Positions 23,522-36,710 of a stretch of DNA of 64,000 bases are shown here, in pieces. This stretch comes from Costus lasius (lineage: Eukaryota; Streptophyta; Magnoliopsida; Zingiberales; Costaceae), in assembly GCA_027563935.2 (NCBI GenBank), contig CM050449.1, positions 57,243,949 through 57,307,948 of the forward strand. The letters are read 5' to 3'. The notes under the pieces were generated by a model that searched no databases, was not told where the DNA came from, and saw nothing but the letters and a program-made list of their open reading frames with translations. Both the position numbers and the translations under genes were made by a program. The first letter of the stretch is position 1; each line of letters opens with the position of its first letter.

Positions 23522-26500
23522 CTAATGGTTGAGGAATCTCAAACCCATATTATTACAGTGCTTCTCATGCTTCTGCTGCGCCAGAGGCTTGGTAAGCGGG
23601 TCTGCCAGATTGTCATCTGTACGAACCTTGCAGATTTTGATCTCGCCACGATCAATGATCTCCCGGATCAAGTGAAACCGTCTCTGTATGTGCTTGGACT
23701 TCTGGTGCGACCGCGGTTCCTTTGCTTGTGCGATTGCTCCAGTGTTATCACAGAAGATAACCAAAGGATCTGCACTCGAAGGAACAACACCAAGTTCCTT
23801 AACGAACTTGCGAATACATACTGCCTCCTTAGATGCTTCTGAGGCTGCAACATACTCGGCTTCTGTTGTGGAATCAGCAACGATGGACTGTTTGAAACTC
23901 TTCCACACCACTACTCCTCCATTCAAGCTAAAAACATAGCCTGATTGCGATCGGAAATCATCCTGGTCAGATTGGAACGAAGCGTCAGTATATCCTTCAA
24001 TACTGAGTTCTTCCTGACCACCATATATCAAGAACATATCTTTGGTCCTCCGCAGATATTTCAAGATGTTCTTGACTGCAATCCAGTGCGCCTGACCTGT
24101 ATTACTTTGGAATCGACTGGTCACGCTTAACCCGTAAGCGACGTCTGGGCGAGTACACAACATCGCATACATAATGGATCCAATAGCCGAAGCATAAGAC
24201 GTATTGTCCATTTCATCTTTCTCAGTCTGTGTTTGTGGACACTGACTCTTTGAAAGATTCAGACCATGTCTGACTGGAAGATATCCTCTTTTAGAATTCT
24301 CTAAATGAAATCTTTCCAGGACTTTATCGATGTAAGTACTCTGGCACAGCCCGAGAAGCCTATTAGATCTATCCCTGTAGATCTTCACACCTAATACATA
24401 GGCTGCATCTCCTAAATCTTTCATCTGGAAACATTTTCTTAACCATGCTTTGACAGCATGTACTTCAGGAATATCGTTTCCAATGATTAAGATATCATCG
24501 ACGTAGAGGACTAGGAAAGTAATTACGCTCCCACTAAACCTCTTATATACACACGGGTCATCTTCATTCTTGATGAAACCAAATTCACTAATTGATTCAT
24601 CAAAACGAATATTCCAGCTTCTTGATGCTTGTTTAAGTCCATAAATGGACTTCTTTAATTTGCATACCTTATGACGATCAGATGGATTAGTGAAACCTTC
24701 AGGTTGTGTCATATACACATCCTCATCCAATTTTCCATTAAGGAAAGCAGTCTTCACATCCATCTGCCAGATCTCATAATCGTAATATGCTGCTATCGTG
24801 AAAAGAATCCGAATAGACTTAAACATAGCTACAGGTGAGAAAGTTTCATCATAATCTATCCCGTAGATTTGTTTGAAACCTTTCGCAACTAGCCTGCCTT
24901 TATAGGTAACCACGTTACCATCCATGTCAATCTTCTTCTTGAAGATCCATTTACAGCCTATAGGGTTAACTCCCGGAGGCGGATCAACCAAATCCCAAAC
25001 TTGGTTATCTGACATGGAGTCCATCTCGGCTCGCATAGCTTCAAGCCATCTAGCTGAGTCTGGTCCACTGACCGCATCCGCATAAGTGAGGGGTTCATCA
25101 TTATCAATGATGTAGACTCCGTCATAGCGCTCAGGCTATCGACGAATCCTTCCCGATCTTCGCGGTTCCCGTGATATCTGAGCCTCAGGTTGTTCAGTAA
25201 CCTGTTCTACCGGCTCAGGCTCATCCAACTGTGCTTGACTACTTTGTCCTTCCTCTGGATTCTCATCCAGTTTTATTTCTCTCCCACTGGCTTCTTGCAG
25301 AAGAAACTCCTTCTCAAGAAAAATGGCCGTCCGAGCAACAAATACCTTGTTCTCTTTGGGATCATAGAAATAATAACCCTTAGTTTCCTTAGGGTAACCG
25401 ACAAAGATGCATTTGTCAGATCTGCTCTCTAGTTTCCCAGAGGCGAGCTTTTTGACATAAGCCTCGCAACCCCAGATCCTGATAAATGTCAAGCTCGGCT
25501 TTTTCCCATACCATAACTCATATGGGGTCTTTGAAACTGCCTTGGATGGCACTCGGTTTAGTACCTTTGCAGCTGTTTCCAGTGCAAATCCCCAAAAGGA
25601 GTAAGGTAGAGTAGCCTGACTCATCATAGAACGAACCATATCAAGTAACGTTCTATTTCTCCTCTCGGACACACCATTCCATTGCGGTGTTCCTGGCGGA
25701 GTGAGCTGTGTGATAATCCCACACTCCTTCAGATAGTCAGTAAACGCATGACTCAAGTATTCTCCACCTCGATCAGAACGAAGTGCCTTGATATTTCGGC
25801 CTAGCTGATTCTGTACTTCATTCTTGAACTCTTTGAACTTGTCAAAAGATTCACTTTTATGTCTCATTAAATAGACATACCCATATCTACTGAAATCATC
25901 AGTAAAGGTAATGAAGTACGAATAGCCACCTCTGGCATGTTTACTAAATGGCCCACACACATCACTGTGTATAAGGTCGAGTAAACCTGAAGCCCTTTGA
26001 CCTTTATTAGGAAAAGGTGACTTCGTCATTTTGCCCATTAAACAAGCTTTGCATGTATCAATCTCCTCATAGGAGAATGATCCCAGCAGTCCATGTTCAT
26101 GCAACCGCTTAATGCGTTTCTTGTTAATATGGCCTAAACGACTATGCCATAGCAAGGTGCTATCATCAGCATACTTGGCTTTCTTGTTATCAATATTTTG
26201 TATAGAACATTCCATGTCCAACATGAATAACCCATTGTTAATTGAACCAGTAGCATAAACAATATTATCAATAGATAAAACACACTTTGACATATTGCAT
26301 TCAAAGGAAAACCCTTTCCTGACAAGAGCAGGAATAGAGATAATATTCTTAGTTATACTCGGAACAAAATAACAATTGTCTAGTTCCAATACAAGTCCAG
26401 ATGGTAATGAGATGTAATATTCCCCTACAGCAACAGCAGCAACCCGTGCTCCGTTTCCAACTCGTAGGTCCACCTCATGCTGCCCCACCTGTCTTCTTCT

Positions 26501-27403
26501 CTTGAGTTCCTGTACATTTGAACAAATGTGAACTCCACATGCAGTGTCCAACACCCATGATATAGAAGAAGAAAACATGACCTCAGTCACATAAATACCT
26601 GAGCCAGAAGCGATGCTTCCCTTCTTGTCTCCTTGGAGCGCTTTACAGTCCTTTTTCCAGTGACCCAGCTGGCCACAGTGGAAACATCTGTATTCCTTCG
26701 ACCGCTTAACCTTTTGTTTCAGCGCCTTGTTGTAGTTCTTGACTGGGGTTTTGCCCCTCTTCCCCTTCTTCTTGTTCCTGGAAGGAACCAATAAGACAGA
26801 GGTTGAAGGCTTTCCCTTCAGAGTCTCCTCAGTAGTCAAGAGCATATTCAGCAACTCTGCCGGCGTACAGTCGTTCTTGTTCATATTAAAGTTAATAATG
26901 AACGGATCAAAAGAAGGCGGGAGAGACTACAGAATAATGTCTACAGCAAGCTCCTGATTGATGGTATGTCCCAGTTTCTCTAGAGCCTCCTTGTGCCCAA
27001 TCATCTTGAGCACATGAGCTCCTACTGGACTCCCTTCAGCCAGTTTGCTCTGAAAGAAAAGCTTGGTCAAATTGTAGCGTTCAGTCCTCGCCTGTGCAGC
27101 ATATAGCATCTTGAGGTTAGCTATAATTTCTATAGCAGACATATCCTCATGCTGACGCTGCAGCGGTGGCGTCATAGACGCTAGCATCAGGCAAGCGACA
27201 TCAATGCTATCATTGACATGCTTTTCATAGGCTTCCCGAACCGCCCTTGCGGCGTTCGGAGCGGGTTGAGGCGGTATCGCCGTCTCGAGGACATACAGTT
27301 TCCTCTCTGCCTTAAAAACAATCTTAAGGTGTCCGTACCAGTCTGAGAAGTTTGGCCCAGCAAACTTCTCCCTTTCCAGTAGGGATCGCACATTGAAGTT
27401 CAT
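23522..27403 (-). pseudogene. gag-pol: Copia-D gag-pol with two premature stops
   Basis: Same polyprotein as the other copia copies but three bases shorter (one Ser codon missing before the protease). Two TAG codons replace Gln codons: at 26927-26929, in the Gag segment before ...SLPPSFD, and at 25136-25138, in the integrase/reverse-transcriptase linker before PERYDG. Otherwise the frame is continuous. The CCHC knuckle, LDTACGVHIC protease site, integrase D,D35E residues and YVDD are present. The start is the family ATG at 27403. It has more amino-acid differences from the F and H proteins than B or E do. No intact product is expected. Confidence 0.95.
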
Positions 27404-29245
27404 GGTGTTCGTTGCTGCAGGAATCTACAACAATGCAAGAACAGCAAGGTCAGTATCAATGTTAAGAATCAATCAGGACTTAAGAATGATTCTTTTTCTC
27501 ACTATTTTATCTGACTGAAAAATCCAGCAAAACAGCCCGAAAGAGTAGAACTCTTTTAGTGAGACGGGATCCAGATTTCACACTTGGTCTCTGCGTCCCG
27601 CTCAGGCGAGATAAGATGCACAGAGAGTACAAGCACTAATTTCTGGTAGGCTGTCCCAGCCAATCGCCAACCCGTGCGATTCCCCTTCATCTGGGCAATC
27701 CAGCAGACTGTGCCAACTGAGTTGGTACAACACAGTCTCTGATCCCACAGATGGCTGCCTCCATGTGCTACCATATGCGCCACATATGTAGCCTACATGG
27801 TCAAGCTGACCTGACCTACTCCCTGGACCACCACGGGCTATGCTGAGCAACGAGAAGCGATAAATCCCTTCTCTATAACACGCAGGTGTAATCCCGCACA
27901 GTCTGAAGATAGATGGACGTGCCCACTGAGTGGGTACAACACGGCTCCAACGATAGTCAGAACAGTGAGGTTTCGCGTCAGAAGGCTTACGAGCTTGAAA
28001 TTTTAACGTTGGATTTTAACGGTCTTTTATCTTCTCAACTATCATACAATTCCTATGGTGATAGCAGAAGATAAATAAATCATGCATTTCTAATTATATA
28101 ATTGATAAAGAGAAAGCATGCTGATCTTATGTGGTAAAAGCCCATTAAGCCTAAGTAAGACCTTAACCTAACTTAAGTCTTCACTTGCTTTTCTTCATGG
28201 GGCTTTTGCTTCTTATCTGGCCCAACCTAGGGCCCAAGCGCCAATTGCAGCTCAGGTGTGCCCACCAGGGAAAATGCGCCTGTCCCAGAGTCGAACCCTG
28301 GACCTCCCACCTGGTCAAGCCACTGCTGCATGCGCCTCTGCCAAGTGTGCTCTGTGCTCTTGTCTGATTAAATTACAAATTAATCTATCTAGACAAGATT
28401 GACTCGCAGGTCAATTACACTTTATAAATTAAATAAAATGTGATGCGCAGATCACAATAAATATTAATTTACATTTAAATTCCAGGCTCGCAGGCCCCAG
28501 CACAGCACACATTTAAACAGGGCAGCCCACATAAGATTAAATAAACAAACATATGGCATCCAATCAGCATGTGATCCAATAAGAAAATGAAATTTCAAAA
28601 ACCCCATTGGCATCATTTTTTTTTTAATTTTCTTATATGCCCTACAACCTTACAACAGTCCATTAATAGGGATCCACTCACCTTGTCTAGTCAGATCCAA
28701 TGCCCTTGCATGCACCAAGTCCTAACTGACTTGAGTCGACCAAAAGGTCAACCATGCATGCGTTTAGGGCTGAACGGCCACAATGAGGTCTGGCAAGCGG
28801 GTGTGACCCCGGGCCTAACTCATGTGCGCTCAATTAGTTGTCTCAATCAGACATCGCTACACGCCTGTGATGCAGTCGAGTTATAGCCACCTCGCGCTTG
28901 CGCACAGGTGCTATCTGGTCGACCCATCTAGGCTGTCAGATGGTCTGATCAGACTGGTTGGATCTAACCTAGAGGATGACTTCAACCCTACTAACCTGTC
29001 TAAGGATTTACAGTAGGCGCTTAGATCTAAGTGAGGCGCGCAAGTGATGAAGTTTTTGAAGAAAAACTATAACATACAACAAGCGCAACATATAAGCATC
29101 ATTCATGCGCCACAAACTATAAACATGCGCCAATACTAGCATGTAAAATTTTCGCATGATGATAACCCTAGATCTCTTGAACATGCGCATATAATGGATC
29201 ACACAAAAAGGGGTCAAGCAATCATAAAAACATGCATAAACCTTG
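27404..29245 (-). other. Copia-D untranslated leader
   Basis: Leader of about 1.84 kb. It carries the paired palindromes at 27713-27725 and 27922-27934 (209-bp spacing), the small upstream frames at 27556-27783 and 27602-27850, and a tRNA-like insertion near 28275-28330 that the other copies lack. No gene. Confidence 0.75.
28275..28330 (-). other. tRNA-like insertion in the Copia-D leader
   Basis: On the minus strand this block contains a T-arm-like stem-loop (CCAGG, loop GTTCGAC, TCTGG; 28285-28301) matching a Pol III B-box. It is flanked by the short direct repeat ATGCGCCT. The leaders of B, E, F and H lack it. It could be a tRNA-derived SINE fragment or captured tRNA sequence. It is too short for a tRNA gene. 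Confidence 0.4.
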
Positions 29246-29257
29246 GCTCTGATACCA
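29246..29257 (-). other. Copia-D primer-binding site
   Basis: Minus-strand TGGTATCAGAGC, two bases from the 5' LTR end at 29260. Confidence 0.9.
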
Positions 29258-29259
29258 AT

Positions 29260-29282
29260 TGAAAGGGTTGATGGTCCCCTAT
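29260..29282 (-). repeat. Copia-D 5' LTR, first fragment
   Basis: Only 23 bp (TGAAAGGGTTGATGGTCC...) before Copia-E interrupts it; it continues at 57009. The last five bases (CCTAT) are the left target duplication of E. Confidence 0.85.
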
Positions 29283-30975
29283 TGAAGGGTTTAGAGGGGT
29301 CCCCTTCAAGGGGGAGCGAAACCCTATAGATGGCGCAAGTGGTCTTCTTTGTTTTAGCAGCGGAATTAGGGTTTAAACTTGATCGCATGCTATACTTTCA
29401 TATGATCAACTTAAACAACAAATGAAAGATTCGTTACCATAGCCATGGGAAGGAGGCGGCTTGGAAGCAAAGAGCAAGATAGATCTTCTCCACAAGCGAC
29501 GCACACAAGAAGGAGGGATGACTTCTTCTTGTTGATCTTTGTGCTAGCAAAGATCTTCAAGAGTCCTTGCCGAATGGAAGGGATAGGTTGAGATGCTTCC
29601 TTGGCCGAGAGCTCTCCCTTGTCGTTCACCTTCTTCCACACGAGATGGCAAGCAAGCAACGTCAATCACAAGTGAGCAAAAGCGTTTAGGCGATAACATC
29701 AAAAATGGCGTTACATGACTTCCCAAAATGGAAAGTCATGAAGCCATGTTCCAACGCCAAAACGCCTTCCTTCATGAACCATGCGTTCACATAGTGAACC
29801 GGTTCATTCTTAGGTTCAATTCGATTTGGCTCATAGACCAAAATCAAACCAAGCCAAGCCAATATATGGTCTAGACCTTCTATGAACCTAATGGCTCAAG
29901 ATCTAACCGTTCATCTCCTGATGCTCTTGATCTTACCGATCTAGCATCTCCTCTCTCGATCGAAGCTTACCGATCTCAAGCCCTAATCAATCAAACATGA
30001 TCAGACTAGATCTCACTTACAATCAGAGTTTAAATCCCTTTAAACTGAACCCAAATAATTCAGTCCACACGATCTGACTTAAGTAAGTCATATCATCAAT
30101 TTGTGCGACCCTGAGGGTTTCCTTTAAATGTCGGTGACGATAACTTTCGTTATCACGATCAGTGAGGGGTATCTAGCAACACATCACTGTCTCCCGATAT
30201 AAAGGAAAGAGTCTTCCAAGACTACTCCCAAACCACAGCACAAGTGTGAATCAACTTCACAAGGCATGCATGTGTCCTTTGCCACTGGATGTTCTTATTG
30301 GACAAGCGGGTCAAGCTTGTAACTCCAATACGATGAGCATGATTAGATCAGATGAGCATAGTCATCTGGGTATGGCCATACACTTTCTCAATCATCTCAT
30401 ATAGGGGGGGCCCCTTTAGAACATCACACTCCTTGAACAAGGAGACGGCAATCCTATATCTATCACTAGTGCCCTAACCTGACTCATGATCATTATCCAA
30501 GATAGTCTATGATCATTATGTTTCAAATGATATTGAACTACCTCAAAACAATGACAATCATCATTTAGTAACTCAAGTGATCTCAAGTCAGAGGACATGT
30601 GCCACTTAGTGCATACAAGGAATATTCACATTGTGACAAGCAATTGAATATCCTAGTAGGGTCTGTCCAGTACATCCAATGTACCCATGAGTCTACATCT
30701 TATTCCATGCTCGAAGCATCCTATAAGATTAGAACACATATTAGTCTCAATCATATCAAGGCTGTCTCATGTTCACCAAGATATCTCGACTAAGGACATA
30801 TAGCCTGTCAGCCTAGCTGAACAGCTTTGAGACATTATTCAGTAGTACACTTATTACTGCAGACAAGGCAACAACCTGAATAATAACCATGCCTTTATAA
30901 ACATAAGAGTTTATTACATGATACTGTTACAATCCCAAAGGCCTCAAACATTAGCCTTAAGGGCATACCCCAACA
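29283..30975 (-). repeat. Copia-E 3' LTR (1693 bp)
   Basis: TGAAGGGTTTAGAGG to CCCCAACA. It differs from the other E LTR at five or more sites that I noticed. It contains the GATAAC/GTTATC stem-loop near 30139. Confidence 0.95.
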
Positions 30976-30995
30976 ATCTCCCACTTGCACTTAAT

Positions 30996-33900
30996 CTAAT
31001 GGTTGAGAAGTCTCAAACCCATATTATTACAGTGCTTCTCATGCTTCTGCTGCGCCAGAGGCTTGGTAAGCGGGTCTGCCAGATTGTCGTCTGTATGAAC
31101 CTTGCAAATTTTGATCTCGCCACGATCTATGATCTCCCGGATCAAGTGAAACCGTCTCTGTATGTGCTTGGACTTCTGGTGCGACCGTGGTTCCTTTGCT
31201 TGTGCGATTGCTCCAGTGTTATCACAGAAGATAACCAAAGGATCTGCACTCGAAGGAACGACACCAAGTTCTCTCACGAACTTACGAATCCACACTGCCT
31301 CCTTGGATGCTTCCGAGGCTGCAACATACTCGGCTTCTGTTGTGGAATCAGCAACAGTTGACTGTTTGAAACTTTTCCACACCACTGCTCCACCATTCAA
31401 GCTAAAAACATAGCCTGATTGCGATCGGAAATCATCCTGGTCCGACTGGAACGAAGCGTCAGTATATCCTTCTATACTGAGTTCTTCCTGACCACCATAT
31501 ATCAAGAACATATCTTTGGTCCTCCGCAGATATTTTAAAATGTTCTTGACCGCAATCCAGTGCGCCATACCTGGATTACTTTGGAACCGACTGGTCACGC
31601 TTAACCCGTAAGCGACGTCTGGGCGAGTACACAACATCGCATAGATAATGGACCCAATAGCCGAAGCATAAGGCGTATTGTCCATTTCATCTTTCTCAGT
31701 CTGTGTTTGTGGACACTGACTCCTCGAAAGATTCAGACCATGTCTGACTGGAAGATATCCTCTTTTAGAATTCTCTAAATGGAATCTCTCCAGGACTTTA
31801 TCGATGTAAGTACTCTGGCACAGCCCGAGAAGCCTCTTAGATCTATCCCGGTAGATCTTCACACCTAATACATAGGCTGCTTCTCCTAAATCTTTCATCT
31901 GGAAACATTTTCCTAACCATGCTTTAACCGCATGCAGTTCAGGAATATCATTTCCAATGATTAAGATATCATCGACGTAGAGGACTAGGAATGTAATCAC
32001 GCTCCCACTAAACCTCTTATATACACACGGGTCATCCTCGTTCTTGATGAAACCAAACTCAGAGATTGATTCATCAAAACGAATATTCCAACTTCTAGAT
32101 GCTTGTTTAAGTCCATAAATAGACTTCTTTAACTTGCATATTTTATGACGATCTGATGGATTAGTGAAACCCTCAGGTTGTGTCATGTACACATCCTCAT
32201 CCAGATTTCCATTAAGGAAAGCTGTCTTCACATCCATCTGCCAGATCTCATAATCGTAATATGCAGCTATCGCGAAAAGAATCCGAATAGACTTAAACAT
32301 GGCTACAGGTGAGAAAGTTTCATCATAATCTATCCCGTAGATTTGTCTGAAACCTTTCGCAACTAGCCTGCCTTTATAGGTAACCACGTTACCATCCATG
32401 TCAATCTTCTTCTTGAAGATCCATTTACAGCCTATAGGGATTACTCCCGGAGGCGGATCAACCAAATCCCAGACTTGGTTATCTGACATGGAGTCCATCT
32501 CGGCTCGCATAGCATCAAGCCATCTAGCTGACTCCGGTCCACTGACCGCATCCGCATAAGTGAGGGGTTCATCATTATCAATGATGTAGACTCCGTCATA
32601 GCGCTCAGGCTGTCGACGGATCCTTCCCGATCTTCGCGGTTCCCATGATATCTGAGCCTCAGGTTGTTCAGTAACCTGTTCTACCGGCTCAGCCTCATCC
32701 AACTGTGCTTGACTACTTTGTCCTTCCTCTGGATTCTCATCCAGCTTTATTTCTCTCCCACTGGCCTCTAGCAGAAGAAACTCCTTCTCAAGAAATATGG
32801 CCGTCCGAGCAACAAATACCTTGTTCTCTTTGGGATCGTAGAAATAATAACCCTTAGTTTCCTTAGGGTACCCGACAAAAATACATTTCTCAGATCTGTT
32901 CTCCAGTTTCCCAGAGGCGAGCTTTTTGACATAAGCCTCGCAACCCCAGATCCTGATAAATGTCAAGCTCGGCTGTTTCCCACACCATAACTCATATGGA
33001 GTCTTTGAAACTGCCTTGGATGGCACTCGGTTTAGTACCTTTGCAGCTGTTTCCAGTGCAAATCCCCAAAAGGAGTATGGAAGAGTAGCCTGACTCATCA
33101 TAGAACGAACCATATCAAGTAACGTTCTATTTCTCCTTTCGGACACACCATTCCATTGCGGTGTTCCTGGCGGAGTGAGCTGTGAGATAATCCCACACTC
33201 CTTTAGATAGTCAGTAAACGCATGACTTAGGTATTCTCCACCTCGATCTGAGCGAAGTGCCTTGATATTTCGGCCTAGCTGATTTTGTACTTCATTCTTG
33301 AACTCTTTGAACTTGTCAAAAGATTCACTTTTATGTCTCATCAGATAGACATACCCATACCTACTGAAATCATCAGTAAAGGTAATGAAGTACTGATAGC
33401 CACCTCTAGCATGTTTACTAAATGGCCCACACACATCACTGTGTATGAGGTCAAGTAAACCTGAAGCCCTTTGACCTTTATTAGAAAAAGGTGACTTCGT
33501 CATTTTACCCATCAAACAAGCTTTGCATGTATCAATCTCCTCACAGGAGAATGATCCCAGCAGTCCATGATCATGCAACCGCTTAATGCGTTTCTCGTTT
33601 ATATGGCCTAAACGACTATGCCATAGCAAGGTGCTGTCATCAGCATTCTTGGCTTTCTTATTATCAATGTTATGTATAGAACTTTCCATGTCCAACATGT
33701 ATAACCCATTGTTAATTGAACCAGTAGCATAAACAATATTACCATAAGATAAAACACACTTTGAAATATTGCATTCAAAGGCAAATCCTTTCCTGACAAG
33801 AGCAGGAATGGAGATAATATTTTTAGTTATACTGGGAACAAAATAACAACTGTTTAGTTCCACTACAAGTCCAGATGGTAAAGAAATGAAATAGTCTCCT

Positions 33901-34889
33901 ACAGCAACAGCAGCAACCCGTGCCCCGTTTCCAACGCGTAGGTCTACCTCATGCTGTCCCACCTGCCTTCTTCTCTTGAGTTCCTGTACATTTGAACAAA
34001 TGTGAACTCCACATGCAGTGTCCAACACCCATGAAATAGAAGAAGATGAAACCATGACTTCCGTCACGTATATACCTGAGCCAGAAGCGTTGCTTCCCCT
34101 CTTATCTCCTTGGAGCGCTTTACAGTCCTTTTTCCAGTGACCCAGCTGGCCACAGTGGAAACACCTGTTGTCCTTCGACCGCTTCACCTTCTATTTCAGT
34201 GCCTTACTGTAGTTCTTGACTGGGGCCTTGCCCTTCTTCCCCTTCTTCTTGTTTCTGGAAGGAACCAGTAAGACAGAGGTTGAAGGCTTTCCCTTCAGAG
34301 TTTCCTCAGTAGTCAAGAGCATATTCAGCAGCTCTGCCGGAGTACAATCGATTTTGTTCATATTAAAGTTAATAATGAACGCATCGAAAGAGGGCGGAAG
34401 AGACTGCAGAATAATGTCTACAGCAAGCTCCTGGTTGATGGTATGCCCCAGTTTCTCTAGAGCCTCCTTGTGCCCAATCATCTTGAGCACATGAGCTCCA
34501 ACTGGGCTCCCTTCAGCCAGTTTGCTCTGAAAGAAGAGCTTCGTCAGATTATAGCGTTCTGTCCTCGCCTGTGCAGCATACAGCATCTTGAGGTTCGCTA
34601 TAATCTCTATAGCCGACATATCCTCATGCTGACGCTGCAGCGGTGGCGTCATAGACGCTAGCATCAGGCAAGCGACATCAATGCTATCATTGACGTGTTT
34701 TTCATAGGCATCACGAACCGCCCTTGCGGCGTTCGCAGCGGGTTGAGGCGGCACAGCCGTCTCGAGGACATACAGTTTCCTCTCAGCCTTAAGAACGATC
34801 TTAAGGTGTCCGAACCAGTCAGAGAAGTTCGGCCCAGCAAACTTCTCCCTTTCCAGTAGGGATCGCACATTGAAGCTCATGGTGTTCAT
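30996..34889 (-). pseudogene. gag-pol: Copia-E gag-pol with one premature stop
   Basis: Full-length copia polyprotein frame broken by one TAG (34191-34193), a Gln codon in intact sisters, located just before the zinc knuckle. The Gag part is therefore separated from a 1063-codon remainder. All catalytic motifs are present downstream: CFHCGQLGHWKKDC, LDTACGVHIC, integrase D,D35E, YVDDILIIGND and RNase H. The family start is at 34880. A C-to-T change (ACG to ATG) just upstream creates an extra in-frame ATG at 34889 and so adds three residues (Met-Asn-Thr). Confidence 0.95.
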
Positions 34890-36696
34890 TGCTGCAGGAA
34901 TCTACAACAATGCAAGAACAGCAAGGTCAGTATCAATGTTCAGAATCAATCCAGGACTTAAGAAAGATTCTTTTCTCACTATTTTGTCTGACTGAAAAAT
35001 CCAGTAAACAGTCCGAAAGAGTAACACACTTTTAGTGAGATGGGATCCAGATTTCATACTTGGTCTCCACGTCCCGCTCAGGCGAGATAAGATGCACAGA
35101 GATGACAAGCACTAATTTCTGGTAGGCTGTCCCAGCCAATCGCCAACCCGTGCGATTCCCCTTCATCTGGGCAATCCAGCAGACTGTGCCAACTGAGTTG
35201 GTACAACACAGTCTCTGATCCCACAGATGGCTGCCTCCATGCGCTACCATATGCGCCACATATGTAGCCTACATGGTCAAGCTGACCCGACCTACTCCCT
35301 GGACCACCACATGCTATGCTGAGCAACGAGAAGCGATAAATCCCTTCTCTGTAACACGCAGGTGAAATCCCGCACCGTCTGAAGATAGATGGACGTGCCC
35401 ACTGAGTGGGTACAACACGGCTCCAACGATAGTCAGAACAGTGAGGTTTCGCGTCAGAAGGCTTACGAGCTTGATATTTTTAGCGTTTGGATTTTAACGG
35501 CCTTTTATCTTCTTACTATCAGGCAAATCCTATGGCTATAGCAGAAGATAAACTCATGCAGTTCTAATTATATAACGAATAAAAAGAAAGCATGCTCATC
35601 TTATGTGGTAAAAGCCCAAAGCCTAAGTAAGACCTTAAGATACTTAAGTCTTCACTTGCTCTTCTTGGGACTTTTGCATCTCATCTGGTCCAACCCAGGG
35701 CCCTAGCGCCAAGAGCACCTCAGGTGCGCCACCAGCTGAATGCGCCTCTGCGATGTGTGCTTTTGTGCTCTTGTCTAATCAGAATACATTTTGATCTATC
35801 TAGACAAGCTTGACTCGCAGGTTAATTATACAATAAATTAAAACAATGTGATTCGCAGATCACAAAATAAGATTAATTTATAATTAACCAGGCACGCAGG
35901 CCCCAGCACAGCACACAATAGGGCAACCCACATAAGATTAAATAAACAGGCATCATGGCATCAACCAATCATCATGTGATCCATTACATAGAAAATAAAA
36001 TTTTGAAAACCCCATTGGCATCAATTTTAATTCTCTTATGTGCCCTACAACCTTACAACGGTCCATTGATAGGGATCCACTCATCAATCTAGTTAGATCC
36101 TTGCCCTTGCATGCACCAAGTCCTAACTGACTCGAGTTGACCTGATGGTCAACCATGCATGCGCCAAGGGCTGAACAACCTTCATGAGATCTGGCAAGCG
36201 GGTGTGACCCCGGGCCTAACTCATGTGTGTTCATTGCTGTCTCAACCAGACCTCGCTACACGCCTGTGATGCAGTCAACCTATAGCCACCTCGTGCTTTC
36301 GCACAAGTGCTATCTGGTCAACCCATCTAGGCTGTCAGATGGTCTGATCAGACTATTGGATCTAACCTAGAGTATGCTTTCAACCCCATCAACCCGTCTA
36401 AGGGTTTATAGTAGATGGATATAGATCTAATTGTTTGCGCGCAAGTAGGTATAAGTTTTGATGAAATACCATTCAACATACTTAACATGCGCCAACACAA
36501 CAACATGCGCAAATCATGAAGAAACATATAACATGCGCAAATCATGAAGAAACATACATCTAAGTTCTAAACTAGCATGTAGGTTTCGGCATGTGATCAA
36601 CCATCATTAGATCTACTCATAAGCATATGCATGGATCAAACATGATGATCTACACATTAGATGCGCAAGCAATCATATGAACAAGTATAGATCCTT
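34881..36696 (-). other. Copia-E untranslated leader
   Basis: Palindromes at 35189-35201 and 35398-35410 with 209-bp spacing. Small upstream frames at 35032-35259 and 35078-35326 match those of sister copies. A direct repeat of an ACATGCGCAAATCATGAAG segment occurs near 36505-36550. No gene. Confidence 0.75.
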
Positions 36697-36708
36697 GCTC
36701 TGATACCA
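36697..36708 (-). other. Copia-E primer-binding site
   Basis: Minus-strand TGGTATCAGAGC, two bases from the LTR end at 36711. Confidence 0.92.
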
Positions 36709-36710
36709 AT

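Noticed and set aside
28285..28301. Functional tRNA gene in the D leader
   Set aside because: Only a T-arm-like stem-loop is present; no acceptor stem or complete cloverleaf fits the ~55-bp block.
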